Program-made: the position numbers and the translations under genes
Source: Falsiruegeria mediterranea M17
Lineage (GTDB): Bacteria; Pseudomonadota; Alphaproteobacteria; Rhodobacterales; Rhodobacteraceae
Assembly: GCF_900302455.1 (NCBI RefSeq)
Contig: NZ_ONZG01000018.1
Location: 1-64,000 of the forward strand
Direction of reading: 5' to 3'
DNA length: 64,000 nt
Notes under the pieces: model-generated
Told to the model about the DNA's origin: nothing
The model's database searches: none
Seen by the model: only the letters and a program-made list of their open reading frames with translations
Shown: positions 9,183 to 18,236 of the stretch, in pieces
Layout of the letters: each line of letters opens with the position of its first letter
How positions within the stretch are numbered: the stretch's first letter is position 1

Positions 9183-11366
9183 ATGGCGACGGCCACTGCA
9201 CGACCTCCATCAGCCGCGGCTTGTCCCGGCTGTGTTGCGACCCCGACCGAGCCTGCGCGCCCGATCCCCGAGGACGTGCAATTGGCTCTGTCCTTGCCGA
9301 CCATCCACTGTCAGGCCTGCATATCCAAGGTCGAACGGGCCTTGAACGCGGTGCCGGGTGTGCAATCGGCTCGGGTCAACCTGACGCTCAAACGGGCGAT
9401 GATACAGGCCGAGCCCGAGATGCGTGCCGATGCCTTGATCCCCGTGCTCAAGGCCGAAGGGTTCGAGGCGCATGAGCTGGACGCGGGCGCCTTGTCTGTC
9501 ACTGGCAGTGACAAGGCCGGGCGCGAGCTGTTGATGCGGCTGGCGGTGGCTGGCTTTGCCTCGATGAACGTCATGCTGTTGTCGGTATCCGTCTGGTCAG
9601 GAGCCACGGATGCGACACGGGACATGTTTCACTGGATCTCGGCGGCGATTGCGTTGCCGGCGATTGCCTTTGCGGGCAAGCCGTTTTTTGAAAGCGCCTG
9701 GAGCGCGCTGCGGGTGCGCCGCCTGAACATGGACGTGCCGATTGTGTTGGCCATTGTGCTGGCGCTGGTCACTTCGCTTTGGGAAACGGCGCTCAGTGGC
9801 GAGCATGCCTATTTTGATGCGGCTCTGACACTGGTGTTTTTCCTGTTGGCGGGCCGTTATCTGGATCACCGCACCCGCGCCATTGCGCGATCGGCGGCGC
9901 AGGAGCTGTCGGCGCTTGAGGTACCTCGCGCGTTGCGGATCGAGGATGGCGTCGAGCATGAGGTTGCCGTGGCCGACCTGCGGGTGGGTGATCTGATCCG
10001 GGTGCGTCCAGGTGGGCGGATGCCAGTGGATGGCGAGATTGTCGAAGGGCAGTCAGAACTCGACCGCTCTCTGCTGACCGGGGAAACCGTTCCCGTTTAC
10101 GCGGAACCCGGCACGAGCGTGAGCGCGGGCGAGGTCAATTTGACTGGGCCGCTGACCATCCGCGCTTCGGCCGTTGGATCGGACACGTCCTTGCACCAAA
10201 TGGCCGATCTGGTGGCTGTCGCCGAATCCGGACGCTCGCGGTACACGTCGTTGGCGGATAGCGCGGCAAAGCTTTATGCGCCGGGCGTGCATATTCTGTC
10301 TGCGCTCAGCTTTGTCGGTTGGTATCTTTATTCCGGTGATCTGCGTTCGGCGCTGAATATCGCTGCTGCGGTTCTGATCATCACTTGCCCCTGCGCCCTT
10401 GGTCTGGCCGTGCCTGCGGTGACGACTGCGGCTTCTGGTCGGTTGTTCCGGAAGGGGATGTTGATCAAACACTCCACCGCGCTTGAGCGTTTGGCCGAAA
10501 TCGACACGGTCGTTTTTGACAAGACCGGCACGTTGACCCAAGGCACGCCAGAATTGACCAACCTAGATGGCATTCCGCATGAGATCGCTTCGATTGCAGT
10601 TGGTTTGGCGGGGGCTTCGTCGCATCCGTTGTCACGCGCAGTGACCCAAGCGGCTGAAGCGGCGGGGATCAAACCAGCAGAGGTCTCGGATGTAACCGAG
10701 GTGCCAGGCTTTGGGACGCAAGGCATGCTGAACGGTCAGACCGTTCGCTTTGGTCGCGCCGCCTGGGTTGGTGCCGAGCAGGGTGTGCATACTGCTGCGT
10801 GGTTGTCGGTGGATGGGGCGGATCCGGTTGAGTTCCAGTTCAACGACGCGCTGCGCCCCGGGGCCGAAGAGGCAGTTTCATCGCTGATCGCATCGGGCAA
10901 GCAGGTGATCTTGATGTCTGGCGATACCACTGGTGCTGTTCAGGCCTTGGCCGAACGCCTTGGCATCGCGGATTGGCTGGCCGAGGCCTTGCCGCAGGAC
11001 AAGGCCGCCCGGATCGCCGAGATGACCGAAAAGGGACAGCGCGTGCTGATGGTTGGCGACGGCTTGAACGACACGGCGGCCCTGACTGCGGCGCATGTCT
11101 CGATCTCTCCGGCAACGGCGCTGGATGCAGCGCGAGTGGCGTCGGACATCGTGCTGCTTGGCACGGACCTCTCCCCGATCGCAGAGGCCTGTGACGTGGC
11201 GAAGAAAGCGACACGGCGGATTCGCGAAAACTTCCGCATTGCGACGGTTTACAACGTCATCGCCGTGCCATTGGCCGTGGCGGGACTGGCCACGCCGTTG
11301 ATTGCCGCCTTGGCGATGTCGACCTCTTCGATTACGGTTTCGCTGAATGCACTGCGGCTGAGGTAG
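9183..11366 (+). CDS. ccoI: CcoI, copper-exporting P1B-type ATPase for cbb3 assembly
   Basis: A 727-residue heavy-metal P-type ATPase. Visible features in order are an N-terminal CPGC, a metal-binding HMA domain with C43-Q-A-C46, and about eight membrane helices. These are followed by the transmembrane C402-P-C404 metal site, the phosphorylated aspartate in D446-K-T-G-T-L-T, the SHPLSRA motif and GDGLND. In this family it delivers copper for the CuB centre rather than giving bulk resistance. It lies 4 bp after ccoH. Confidence 0.96.
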   Translation: MATATARPPSAAACPGCVATPTEPARPIPEDVQLALSLPTIHCQACISKVERALNAVPGVQSARVNLTLKRAMIQAEPEMRADALIPVLKAEGFEAHELDAGALSVTGSDKAGRELLMRLAVAGFASMNVMLLSVSVWSGATDATRDMFHWISAAIALPAIAFAGKPFFESAWSALRVRRLNMDVPIVLAIVLALVTSLWETALSGEHAYFDAALTLVFFLLAGRYLDHRTRAIARSAAQELSALEVPRALRIEDGVEHEVAVADLRVGDLIRVRPGGRMPVDGEIVEGQSELDRSLLTGETVPVYAEPGTSVSAGEVNLTGPLTIRASAVGSDTSLHQMADLVAVAESGRSRYTSLADSAAKLYAPGVHILSALSFVGWYLYSGDLRSALNIAAAVLIITCPCALGLAVPAVTTAASGRLFRKGMLIKHSTALERLAEIDTVVFDKTGTLTQGTPELTNLDGIPHEIASIAVGLAGASSHPLSRAVTQAAEAAGIKPAEVSDVTEVPGFGTQGMLNGQTVRFGRAAWVGAEQGVHTAAWLSVDGADPVEFQFNDALRPGAEEAVSSLIASGKQVILMSGDTTGAVQALAERLGIADWLAEALPQDKAARIAEMTEKGQRVLMVGDGLNDTAALTAAHVSISPATALDAARVASDIVLLGTDLSPIAEACDVAKKATRRIRENFRIATVYNVIAVPLAVAGLATPLIAALAMSTSSITVSLNALRLR

Positions 11367-11370
11367 ACCG

Positions 11371-11529
11371 ATGGAAGTGATCTCATTCCTGATTCCGATT
11401 TCCCTTTTTCTGGGTGCCGTTGGTTTGATCGCCTTTGTCTATACCGTGCGCAGCAACCAGTATGACGACCCCGAAGGCGATGCGCGCCGCATCCTCAACG
11501 ATGAATGGGACGACAAACCCAAGCCTTGA
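11371..11529 (+). CDS. ccoS: CcoS, cbb3-type oxidase assembly protein
   Basis: A 52-residue protein beginning MEVISFLIPISLFLG. A single membrane helix (about 4-25) is followed by the acidic, cytosolic tail QYDDPEGDARRIL, the hallmark of CcoS/FixS. It starts 4 bp after ccoI and completes the ccoGHIS operon. CcoS is required for cofactor insertion into the cbb3 oxidase in Rhodobacter. Confidence 0.95.
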   Translation: MEVISFLIPISLFLGAVGLIAFVYTVRSNQYDDPEGDARRILNDEWDDKPKP

Positions 11530-11551
11530 ACCTGGAAAGGAACCAGCCCCG

Positions 11552-11956
11552 ATGGACATCTACCGCGCAGGCACCCGCCCATCCCGCAAGGCCAAGGCGG
11601 ATTGGTTCACCGGCACGGTGTGGCAAGACCCGATCATCGAGGCACCTGAACCAGCCCGGATCAGAGCTTTGCGTGTGGGGTTTGAACCCGGTGCGCGTAC
11701 GGCGTGGCACACGCACCCTTTGGGGCAGACCTTGCATGTGCTCAGTGGGGTAGGGCTGGTCGGATTGCGCGGCCAGCCACCTCAAGTGATCCGCGCGGGC
11801 GATACGGTGTGGATCCCGCCGGGTGAAGAACACTGGCACGGCGCGGGCTCTGAAACCGGAATGGTGCACCTTGCCATGCAAGAGGCACACGAAGGACGCG
11901 TGGCCGATTGGCTGGAACAGGTGAGCGATGCGGATTATCTGACACCGCCCCAGTAA
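11552..11956 (+). CDS. Cupin-domain protein
   Basis: A 134-residue single-domain cupin. Motif 1 is seen as GARTAWHTHPLGQTLHVLSG (two histidines and a glutamine-histidine pair) and motif 2 as IPPGEEHWHG, which together would bind a divalent metal. Start at ATG 11552, with AAGGAA upstream; the longer frame overlaps ccoS and is not credible. It resembles stand-alone quercetinase/carboxymuconolactone-associated cupins, but the substrate cannot be read from sequence. It lies 22 bp after ccoS and may be co-transcribed. Confidence 0.85.
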   Translation: MDIYRAGTRPSRKAKADWFTGTVWQDPIIEAPEPARIRALRVGFEPGARTAWHTHPLGQTLHVLSGVGLVGLRGQPPQVIRAGDTVWIPPGEEHWHGAGSETGMVHLAMQEAHEGRVADWLEQVSDADYLTPPQ

Positions 11957-12053
11957 CCCTCTGATTGTTTCACTTTCGACATGACGTTGGCCAAGTGTTG
12001 ACGCAATTTGGCGTCATTGAATTCTTCAGGACATTTGTTTTCGGAGAGTTTCA

Positions 12054-13166
12054 ATGCTGAGTTTGTTTTTCAGATTGCCGTTTTGGATGTATTTGGTGAT
12101 GGCCGTGTGTTTTGGATACATGACCGAGCGGTTGGTTGTTAAAGACCGAAAGAAAGACGCCGAAATAACCGAGGCTCTGAAGCAAGACCCGCCTCAGGTT
12201 GTTGATCTGAGCGGCTATGATCCGGCTCGCAACAAGGCGCTTGCGGATGAGGTCACGGTCTCGGGCTGGATCAACACCGAGCACAACACCGAACTGACCA
12301 AATCCAAGAACGGTATCACCACCGGCACGCGGTATATGTTTGTGATGGCGGGAGAAGGTGATTCCGAAGGCTCCCAAATTGCGCGTGCGGTTCTTATTCT
12401 GACCGAGGCCGAGCGTGATTTCTTTGCCGAGAACTCGGGCCAGTTCCTGAGTGGTTTGTTGCCGCAAGGGTTCGAGATGACGTTCAATGGGCGCGCGACG
12501 TCATCCATGTCGTTCTCGGATGTGGCCCGCAAGGCGATGAAAGAACAGGGCGTTACACGGGCCGAGAATTTCTTTTACCTGCAGCCGTATTTTTATGGAC
12601 GTGAGGCCGCTCTTTCGCCTGACCCTAACGCGGCTCTCGACATCCGCACGGTCGGGTATGGGATCGCGGGTGTTTTGGTTCTGCTTGCACTCAGCAAGAT
12701 CGTGATGCGTCGGAAGAACAAGCGCCCGCAAAAAGGGGACAGCTTTGCCAACGGGCCGATCGTCACGTCAGGGGTTGATCTACAACCGCAGACGGTTGCA
12801 CGCACAGCCCATGCCAATGACAGCCCCGTGGGGCGGCTTGCAACTGCCGAACCGTCGCAGTCCAGCGAGGTCGAAGAGCAGGTCAGTTTGGTGGGGCGCC
12901 ATGTTCCAAAACGGGCAACCCAGATTTGGGTCAATATGCTTTGGGGAGTTGCTGGAGTTGCTGCGGTGTTCATCCTGCCTCCGATCTTGGCTGCCATGGT
13001 TGCCGTGGGAATTCTGGCGTGGCGAATGATGCCGCAAGGCCGCGTGCAGCCTGAAACTGGTGGGATAATGTCGAGGGTATGGGCAAGGCGGAGCAAAGAG
13101 GTGTCGCGCAAATTGGCCAGCGACCCGTTTGAACGCCTGCGTCAACCGGATCACCGTCAAGTTTGA
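12054..13166 (+). CDS. Membrane protein of unknown function (370 aa)
   Basis: Not assigned to a family. The product has an N-terminal membrane helix (about 5-24), a hydrophilic domain of roughly 170 residues and a helix near 199-219 followed by a basic RRKNKR stop. A linker then leads to a further hydrophobic pair near 298-325 and a basic C terminus. The topology suggests an inner-membrane protein with a sizeable domain between helices 1 and 2. It is flanked by the cupin gene and the secE promoter, and no partner suggests a role. Confidence 0.75.
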   Translation: MLSLFFRLPFWMYLVMAVCFGYMTERLVVKDRKKDAEITEALKQDPPQVVDLSGYDPARNKALADEVTVSGWINTEHNTELTKSKNGITTGTRYMFVMAGEGDSEGSQIARAVLILTEAERDFFAENSGQFLSGLLPQGFEMTFNGRATSSMSFSDVARKAMKEQGVTRAENFFYLQPYFYGREAALSPDPNAALDIRTVGYGIAGVLVLLALSKIVMRRKNKRPQKGDSFANGPIVTSGVDLQPQTVARTAHANDSPVGRLATAEPSQSSEVEEQVSLVGRHVPKRATQIWVNMLWGVAGVAAVFILPPILAAMVAVGILAWRMMPQGRVQPETGGIMSRVWARRSKEVSRKLASDPFERLRQPDHRQV

Positions 13167-13196
13167 CACGCTCGGGGATGGCGGGGCAAAGCGGCC

Positions 13197-13225
13197 TTGA
13201 ATTTGCCAGCCAGCCCCGTTATGTC
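13197..13225 (+). promoter_or_regulatory. Putative sigma70-type promoter for secE-nusG
   Basis: TTGAAT, a 17-nt spacer and TATGTC lie 34 bp before the secE start. The match is by eye and untested. Confidence 0.5.
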
Positions 13226-13258
13226 CCCTTCATTCGGTAGAGAAGGAACGACAGCCAA

Positions 13259-13456
13259 ATGGCCACCACCAATCCGATCCAGTTTATTCAGCAGGTCCGC
13301 GCCGAGGTTTCCAAGGTCGTCTGGCCGACCCGCCGCGAAGTTCTGCTGACCACGGTCATGGTGTTCATCATGGCGGCCCTGACAGCGGTGTTCTTTGCAT
13401 TGGTCGATCTGTCGATCCGCGAAGGGCTCAAGCTGGTTTTGGGTATGTTCAGCTAA
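13259..13456 (+). CDS. secE: Preprotein translocase subunit SecE
   Basis: A 65-residue single-span SecE, the short alphaproteobacterial form. The amphipathic conserved segment VRAEVSKVVWPTRREVL (about 13-29) precedes the membrane helix at 32-52. SecE clamps SecY in the SecYEG channel; secY is at 54.4 kb in this window. It starts after AGAAGGAA and is followed by nusG in the universal order. Confidence 0.97.
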   Translation: MATTNPIQFIQQVRAEVSKVVWPTRREVLLTTVMVFIMAALTAVFFALVDLSIREGLKLVLGMFS

Positions 13457-13539
13457 GGTTGAACAGGCAAAATACCGCGTTGCCTCTTGCGCATTTTGCG
13501 CTGTCAGAGTAGGTGACGCGTTACCTTCGGGATGGGCGT

Positions 13540-13571
13540 GCGGCGATTCGAGTTGCGCGCCGCTTTTTATT
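13540..13571 (+). terminator. Attenuator-like hairpin between secE and nusG
   Basis: GCGGCG/CGCCGC (13540-13545 with 13558-13563) with a 12-nt loop is followed by TTTTTATT. As nusG otherwise depends on the secE promoter, this is more likely a partial terminator than a full stop. Confidence 0.5.
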
Positions 13572-13662
13572 CCGGGAGTTGCGGCAAGAGAGGTCGCAGG
13601 CAAACACAGGTTTTTGGGCCGGTCCGAGTGGGCGGGCTGAACAGGACAAGGACGGCAGGTTC

Positions 13663-14196
13663 ATGGCGAAACGGTGGTACTCGGTCAGCGTACTTTCGAA
13701 CTTCGAAAAGAAGATCGCGGAACAGATCCGCACCTCCGTGGCTGAGCAGGGTCTGGAAGACGACATTGATGAGGTTCTGGTCCCCACCGAAGAGGTGATC
13801 GAAGTTCGTCGCGGCAAGAAGGTCACCACCGAGCGCCGCTTCATGCCTGGCTATGTTCTGGTTCACATGGAAATGTCGGATCACGGCTATCACCTGATCA
13901 ACTCGATCAACCGCGTCACTGGTTTCTTGGGCCCGCAAGGCCGCCCGATGCCGATGCGTGATGCCGAGGTGCAGGGCATCCTTGGCCGCGTCCAAGAAGG
14001 CGAAGAGGCACCCAAGCTGCTGATCACCTTCGAAGTGGGCGAAAAGGTCAAGGTTAACGATGGCCCGTTCGAAGACTTCGACGGCATGATCGAAGAGGTC
14101 GACGACGACAATCAGCGCCTGAAGGTGTCGGTGTCGATCTTTGGCCGCGAAACCCCGGTCGAACTGGAATTCACCCAGGTCACCAAACAGATCTGA
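13663..14196 (+). CDS. nusG: Transcription elongation/antitermination factor NusG
   Basis: A 177-residue NusG with the NGN domain at about 3-110 (starting [16 protein letters not shown], which contacts RNA polymerase) and a C-terminal KOW domain at about 125-177 ([17 protein letters not shown]), which binds Rho or S10. The start at ATG 13663 matches the family; the frame extends 150 bp upstream without conservation. It links RNA polymerase, encoded downstream, to ribosomes. Confidence 0.98.
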   Translation: MAKRWYSVSVLSNFEKKIAEQIRTSVAEQGLEDDIDEVLVPTEEVIEVRRGKKVTTERRFMPGYVLVHMEMSDHGYHLINSINRVTGFLGPQGRPMPMRDAEVQGILGRVQEGEEAPKLLITFEVGEKVKVNDGPFEDFDGMIEEVDDDNQRLKVSVSIFGRETPVELEFTQVTKQI

Positions 14197-14232
14197 TGAC
14201 GGTTCGGGCGCGATGTGTGCCTGATCCCTTTA

Positions 14233-14292
14233 GCGCCGCCGATCCAATCCCGTTCACTTATCTCTGAGCGAACGTGATTGGATCAGCGGCGC
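14233..14292 (+). repeat. Large imperfect inverted repeat after nusG
   Basis: GCGCCGC, then GATCCAATC and CGTTC, pair with GAACG, GATTGGATC and GCGGCGC across a loop of about 12 nt. This makes a roughly 22-bp interrupted stem. There is no U-run. It could be an mRNA 3' stabiliser or a processing site. Confidence 0.55.
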
Positions 14293-14369
14293 AATTGCTT
14301 CAACAGTACGCTTAGAAGAACTGGCGCCCGGGATGGGTGGGTTCACAAGGCTAGCTGAGCGAGGCGTTC

Positions 14370-15755
14370 ATGTTTTCTGTTATCAATTTCTACATCCGGG
14401 TGCTGTGCCTGCTGTTCTTGGCAGGCAGCTTCTTTGCGGCGCCAAGAACAGTAGACGCGCAACAAGCGAGCGAACTGCCTGCCTATGTGATCGAAGAATT
14501 CGGGCAGCCGCCCGCGGTCCCCAAAGGATCGCTCTCGCGGGATCTCAAGCGGGCGGTGCGTACGGCTTTGGTCGACAGTCTAGAGCAATCTGTTTGGGGG
14601 CCGGACCAGCAAGACGCCCTTGCCACGATCGCGCAGTCCAAAGATCCACGCGTTGCCTGGGCCATCAGTGACATGATGCGATTTTCCTGGCGGCAGAGTT
14701 TTGATGATTCTCTGGCCGAGACCGCGGCGACTTTGTTGGGGATCACCTATTCCTCGGACCAGCGTTGGGATCAGATAACCGACCATCTCATTGCCTGGGA
14801 CATCCCGGCATACCCTGGATACCTGAAAACCAAGCGTGCCATTTTCACTCAGCTTGTACCGGGTTGGAGCCGGATCTTTGTCAAAGGGGACATCGACTGG
14901 CGGCTGGTGTCTTGGGGTGGCGTGCAGATTGATGATCGCCCCTTTGATCAGACCGACATCGCCTGCAATTGCATCCCGGCGGCTGATAACCCCGAGGTCA
15001 GCTCCGCCAAGGAAGCGACATGGCTCAAAGACAGCGATATTATCTTCGGGATTGAGGTGAATGGCGAATACCGCGCCTATCCCCGCCGCATCATGGAAGT
15101 GCGCGAGATGGTTAATGACACGCTTGGCGGTCGCGATCTGGGTATTCCCTATTGCACGCTGTGTGGCGCGGCCCAGGCTTATTTCACGGACGGATTGCCA
15201 GCGGGGGTGAAGCGCCCTGTTCTGCGCACTTCGGGCCTGCTGATCCGCTCCAACAAGGTGATGTATGATCTCGAGACCTTTTCAGTGTTCGACACGTTTC
15301 TGGGCAAGGCCGTGACCGGGCCGTTGGCGCGTCGGGGCATTGTGCTGGAGCAGGCCACGGTTGTTACGTCAGATTGGGGTTCCTGGCGTCGTGCCCATCC
15401 GGAAACAACAGTTCTGATCGAAGAGTTGGCCTTGGGGCGCGACTTTGACTTTCGCAACGGTCGCGATGCGAATGGGCCGATCTTTCCGATTGGGGATGTC
15501 GATCCAAGGTTGGGGGTTCAGGAGGATGTGATCGGTGTGATCACGGCCTCAGGTACGCCGGTGGCTTTCCCCCGCAACAAGGCTTTCCTTGCCTTGCGCG
15601 CAGGAGAAGAGATTGCTTATGAAAACGTTCGGCTACAATTGGACGCGGGCGGGATCAAGGCGATTGGCGCGGATGGGTCCGATCTGGGCAGTCATCAGGC
15701 GTTCTGGTTCGCCTGGTCACAGTTCTATCCGGGCACCGTACTCTGGACGCCTTGA
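14370..15755 (+). CDS. DUF3179-domain protein, predicted exported
   Basis: A 461-residue protein with an N-terminal hydrophobic signal (about 8-25, FAAPRTVDAQQ near the cleavage region). The DUF3179 signature follows: IIFGIEVNGEYRAYPRR, then IPYCTLCGAAQAYF with a C-x-x-C pair, then LRTSGLLIRSNKVMYD. DUF3179 proteins are widespread exported proteins of unknown function. The gene sits between nusG and rplK, where most bacteria have nothing, so it is an insertion into the ribosomal/RNA polymerase cluster. Confidence 0.88.
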   Translation: MFSVINFYIRVLCLLFLAGSFFAAPRTVDAQQASELPAYVIEEFGQPPAVPKGSLSRDLKRAVRTALVDSLEQSVWGPDQQDALATIAQSKDPRVAWAISDMMRFSWRQSFDDSLAETAATLLGITYSSDQRWDQITDHLIAWDIPAYPGYLKTKRAIFTQLVPGWSRIFVKGDIDWRLVSWGGVQIDDRPFDQTDIACNCIPAADNPEVSSAKEATWLKDSDIIFGIEVNGEYRAYPRRIMEVREMVNDTLGGRDLGIPYCTLCGAAQAYFTDGLPAGVKRPVLRTSGLLIRSNKVMYDLETFSVFDTFLGKAVTGPLARRGIVLEQATVVTSDWGSWRRAHPETTVLIEELALGRDFDFRNGRDANGPIFPIGDVDPRLGVQEDVIGVITASGTPVAFPRNKAFLALRAGEEIAYENVRLQLDAGGIKAIGADGSDLGSHQAFWFAWSQFYPGTVLWTP

Positions 15756-15773
15756 ACACCTTCAAAGGGGCGC

Positions 15774-15802
15774 TTGCAATACTCCAGGCGATGCTCTAAC
15801 AG
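15774..15802 (+). promoter_or_regulatory. Possible promoter for rplK-rplA
   Basis: TTGCAA, a 17-nt spacer and TAACAG. The -10 is weak; it is supported mainly by position, as rplK follows an inserted gene. Confidence 0.3.
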
Positions 15803-15836
15803 GCGACTCTGCTGCTTTTGCGGCAGATTCCCCTGT
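15799..15836 (+). promoter_or_regulatory. Structured leader upstream of rplK-rplA
   Basis: An inner stem CTGCTGC/GCGGCAG with a TTTT loop (15809-15826) is enclosed by ACAGG/CCTGT (15799-15803 with 15832-15836). A GGGAGGTAGC string follows. This is where L1 autoregulates rplKA in other bacteria, so an L1 operator is possible, but the sequence alone does not prove it. Confidence 0.38.
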
Positions 15837-15928
15837 GGGAGGTAGCGTGATCGCGATCACCAAACCTGACCACGTTAACATGCCCGCCCGGACGCGTTCG
15901 GCGCGGAGTTATCAAGGAGATTGGCATA

Positions 15929-16354
15929 ATGGCCAAGAAGCTTGCTGGTACAATGAAACTGCAGGTCCCTGCAGGTCAAGCAAACCCGTCCCCGCCGGTT
16001 GGTCCGGCGCTGGGTCAGCGCGGCATCAACATCATGGAATTCTGCAAGGCGTTCAACGCCAAGACGCAGGAAATGGAGCCCGGCGCGCCGTGCCCGACCG
16101 TGATCACCTACTATCAGGACAAGTCCTTTACCATGGACATCAAGACGCCGCCCGCGTCTTACTACCTGAAGAAGGCCGCCAAGGTTAAGTCGGGTGCAAA
16201 CAACCCGTCGCGTGAGACCGTTGGTACCGTGACCGTGGCTCAGGTGAAAGAAATCGCCGAAGCCAAGATGAAAGATCTCAACGCCAACGACATCGAAGGC
16301 GCAATGCAGATCATCCTGGGCTCTGCCCGCTCCATGGGCATCGAGGTGAAGTAA
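15929..16354 (+). CDS. rplK: 50S ribosomal protein L11
   Basis: A 141-residue L11, of normal length. It begins [21 protein letters not shown] with the proline-rich segment [19 protein letters not shown] that contacts thiostrepton-region 23S rRNA. It forms the stalk base, the GTPase centre. The SD AAGGAGA precedes the start. It is followed by rplA after 1 bp. Confidence 0.99.
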   Translation: MAKKLAGTMKLQVPAGQANPSPPVGPALGQRGINIMEFCKAFNAKTQEMEPGAPCPTVITYYQDKSFTMDIKTPPASYYLKKAAKVKSGANNPSRETVGTVTVAQVKEIAEAKMKDLNANDIEGAMQIILGSARSMGIEVK

Positions 16355-16355
16355 G

Positions 16356-17054
16356 ATGGCAAAGCTTGGTAAACGCACCCGCGCTGCGCGCGAAGCTGTC
16401 GCTGGCAAGGCAAACTTGTCGGTCGAAGAAGCTGTTGCACTGGTCAAGGCCAATGCAACTTCGAAGTTCGATGAGACCATCGAAATCGCAATGAACCTGG
16501 GCGTTGACACCCGTCACGCTGACCAGATGGTTCGTGGCGTGATCGGTCTGCCCAACGGTACAGGCAAAACCATGCGCGTTGCTGTGTTCGCTCGTGGCCC
16601 GAAGGCTGAAGAAGCTCAGGCCGCTGGCGCAGACATCGTTGGTGCAGAGGACCTGATGGAAACCATCCAGGGCGGCACCATCGAATTCGATCGCTGCATC
16701 GCGACCCCGGACATGATGCCCGTCGTTGGTCGTCTGGGTAAGATCCTGGGCCCGCGTAACCTGATGCCGAACCCCAAGGTGGGCACCGTGACCATGGACG
16801 TCAAAGCGGCCGTGGAAGCAGCCAAAGGTGGCGAAGTTCAGTTCAAAGCTGAAAAAGGTGGCGTTGTGCACGCCGGTGTTGGCAAAGCGTCCTTCGACGA
16901 AGCCAAGCTGGTCGAAAACGTCCGCGCCTTTGTTTCGGCTGTAGCCAAGGCCAGGCCGTCGGGCGCCAAAGGCACCTACATGAAGAAGATCGCGCTGTCT
17001 TCGACCATGGGTCCGGGCGTGACCATTGACGTGGCCCAGGCTGCTGGTGAATAA
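16356..17054 (+). CDS. rplA: 50S ribosomal protein L1
   Basis: A 232-residue L1 with the conserved [11 protein letters not shown] loop (about residues 128-138), which binds 23S helix 76-78 and, in characterised species, its own operon leader. Co-transcribed with rplK. A 10-bp hairpin with a short T-poor tail follows at 17067. Confidence 0.99.
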   Translation: MAKLGKRTRAAREAVAGKANLSVEEAVALVKANATSKFDETIEIAMNLGVDTRHADQMVRGVIGLPNGTGKTMRVAVFARGPKAEEAQAAGADIVGAEDLMETIQGGTIEFDRCIATPDMMPVVGRLGKILGPRNLMPNPKVGTVTMDVKAAVEAAKGGEVQFKAEKGGVVHAGVGKASFDEAKLVENVRAFVSAVAKARPSGAKGTYMKKIALSSTMGPGVTIDVAQAAGE

Positions 17055-17066
17055 CTAAAGAAAAAG

Positions 17067-17100
17067 GAGTGCCGCCTGAACTGGGCGGCACTCATCTATT
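17067..17100 (+). terminator. Probable terminator of rplK-rplA
   Basis: GAGTGCCGCC/GGCGGCACTC (17067-17076 with 17084-17093) with a 7-nt loop, followed by ATCTATT. The stem is strong and the tail weak. Confidence 0.5.
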
Positions 17101-17127
17101 GGCTTCTACTTTCATGCGGCAGGATTG

Positions 17128-18036
17128 ATGGCGAAACAGGCGACTTGGTCCATTGTCACCATTGCGCGTGAGCCAGCGGAAGTCATTCGTCGTTTTGTAG
17201 CCTGGCATTTGCATCAAGGTGCAGCCCGCATCGTCATCCACTTTGACGACCCAAACGACCCATGCGTCGACATGGTGTCCCATCTACCTCAAGTCGAAGC
17301 TGTCAGGTGCACGCCAGAGTTCTGGAGCACCCTGGGCGTGTCGCGCGAAACCCGCCGTATGAATTTCATTCAGAATGCCGTTCGTAAGCACGGATATGAC
17401 CGCGCTTCGGAGGACTGGATTTTTCCTGTTGATGCGGATGAGTTTGTGTATGCAGCGCCGGGACGTTCCATTACTGAGCTTCTGACAGAAGCAGCTCCAG
17501 AAGAACGATTGTTGCAAATTCGCCCCGCGGAAATTGTGACGGTTGAAACGGGGTCCGGCCACGATGTGTTTCGGCTGCCAATGGAGCGCGAAGACTGCAA
17601 GCTTGTTTACCGGGACTTCTGGAAGTACATGGCGCGAAACAAGGGGCTTGCCGGCCACAACGCTGGTAAGTCGTTTATCCGGGGTCAGTTGCCGCCATTC
17701 AAAATGCGACCACATTGGATTGAAACCCCCAGCGGCGAGCCGATTGTGGACCGTGTCCTTGATGGTTCGGATGGGTTTTACGTATTGCACTACGTTGACA
17801 GCGGGTACGAGGACTGGCGACGCAAGCTGGAGTACCGGGTGCGCTTGAAGGGGTATCGACCGAGACTTCGCACCAAGCTTGCCGATGTATTGGCCACAGG
17901 TGACGAAGCGGAAATTCGTCGCCATTACGAGTTGATGCACAGTTTCGACAACGAGCAGGCCGACGTTGCCCGCACGCGCGGCTTGCTGCTCGAGCCGGAA
18001 CTTGATTTTGATCCGATTGTTAGTCGCTACTTTTGA
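17128..18036 (+). CDS. Glycosyltransferase family 2-like protein
   Basis: A 302-residue protein with an N-terminal GT-A-like start (TWSIVTIAREPAEVIRRFVAW, HFDDPND) and the DxDEF-type motif D102-A-D104-E105-F106 typical of the Glyco_tranf_2_4 group. The donor sugar and acceptor are unknown. ATG 17128 is chosen over the adjacent TTG 17125; only a close AGGA supports it. It is inserted between rplA and rplJ. Its base use is less biased than the ribosomal genes around it, consistent with low expression. Confidence 0.8.
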   Translation: MAKQATWSIVTIAREPAEVIRRFVAWHLHQGAARIVIHFDDPNDPCVDMVSHLPQVEAVRCTPEFWSTLGVSRETRRMNFIQNAVRKHGYDRASEDWIFPVDADEFVYAAPGRSITELLTEAAPEERLLQIRPAEIVTVETGSGHDVFRLPMEREDCKLVYRDFWKYMARNKGLAGHNAGKSFIRGQLPPFKMRPHWIETPSGEPIVDRVLDGSDGFYVLHYVDSGYEDWRRKLEYRVRLKGYRPRLRTKLADVLATGDEAEIRRHYELMHSFDNEQADVARTRGLLLEPELDFDPIVSRYF

Positions 18037-18143
18037 GGGCGAATTTACGGGGCAGGAAGTTATCCCAGGAGCGCCGACTGTTCAGGTCGAGTTTCGCTCT
18101 TGTGGTGTTGAGCGGAAATGCTCCGATCGGTTCGTTTTACCTC

Positions 18144-18172
18144 TTGGAAACCTGACCGCTCTGCCCTAAGTA
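18144..18172 (+). promoter_or_regulatory. Putative promoter of rplJL-rpoBC
   Basis: TTGGAA, a 17-nt spacer and TAAGTA place transcription start near 18179, about 230 nt before rplJ. This would give a long leader carrying the hairpins described next. Confidence 0.45.
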
Positions 18173-18181
18173 GGAGTGCGG

Positions 18182-18220
18182 AATAAAGCGTGCGATTCGT
18201 CGTGCGCTTTATTTTGTTTC
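18182..18220 (+). terminator. Hairpin with T-tract at the start of the rplJ leader
   Basis: AATAAAGCG/CGCTTTATT (18182-18190 with 18205-18213) is followed by TTGTTT. It could terminate the upstream glycosyltransferase transcript. If the promoter at 18144 is real, it is instead the 5'-terminal stem of the rplJ leader or an early attenuator. Confidence 0.5.
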
Positions 18221-18236
18221 GTCCAAGACGGTGGGT

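Noticed and set aside
12000-12016. TGACGC/GCGTCA inverted repeat before the 12054 gene
   Set aside because: Six-base arms with a 6-nt loop are too short to distinguish from chance without comparison.
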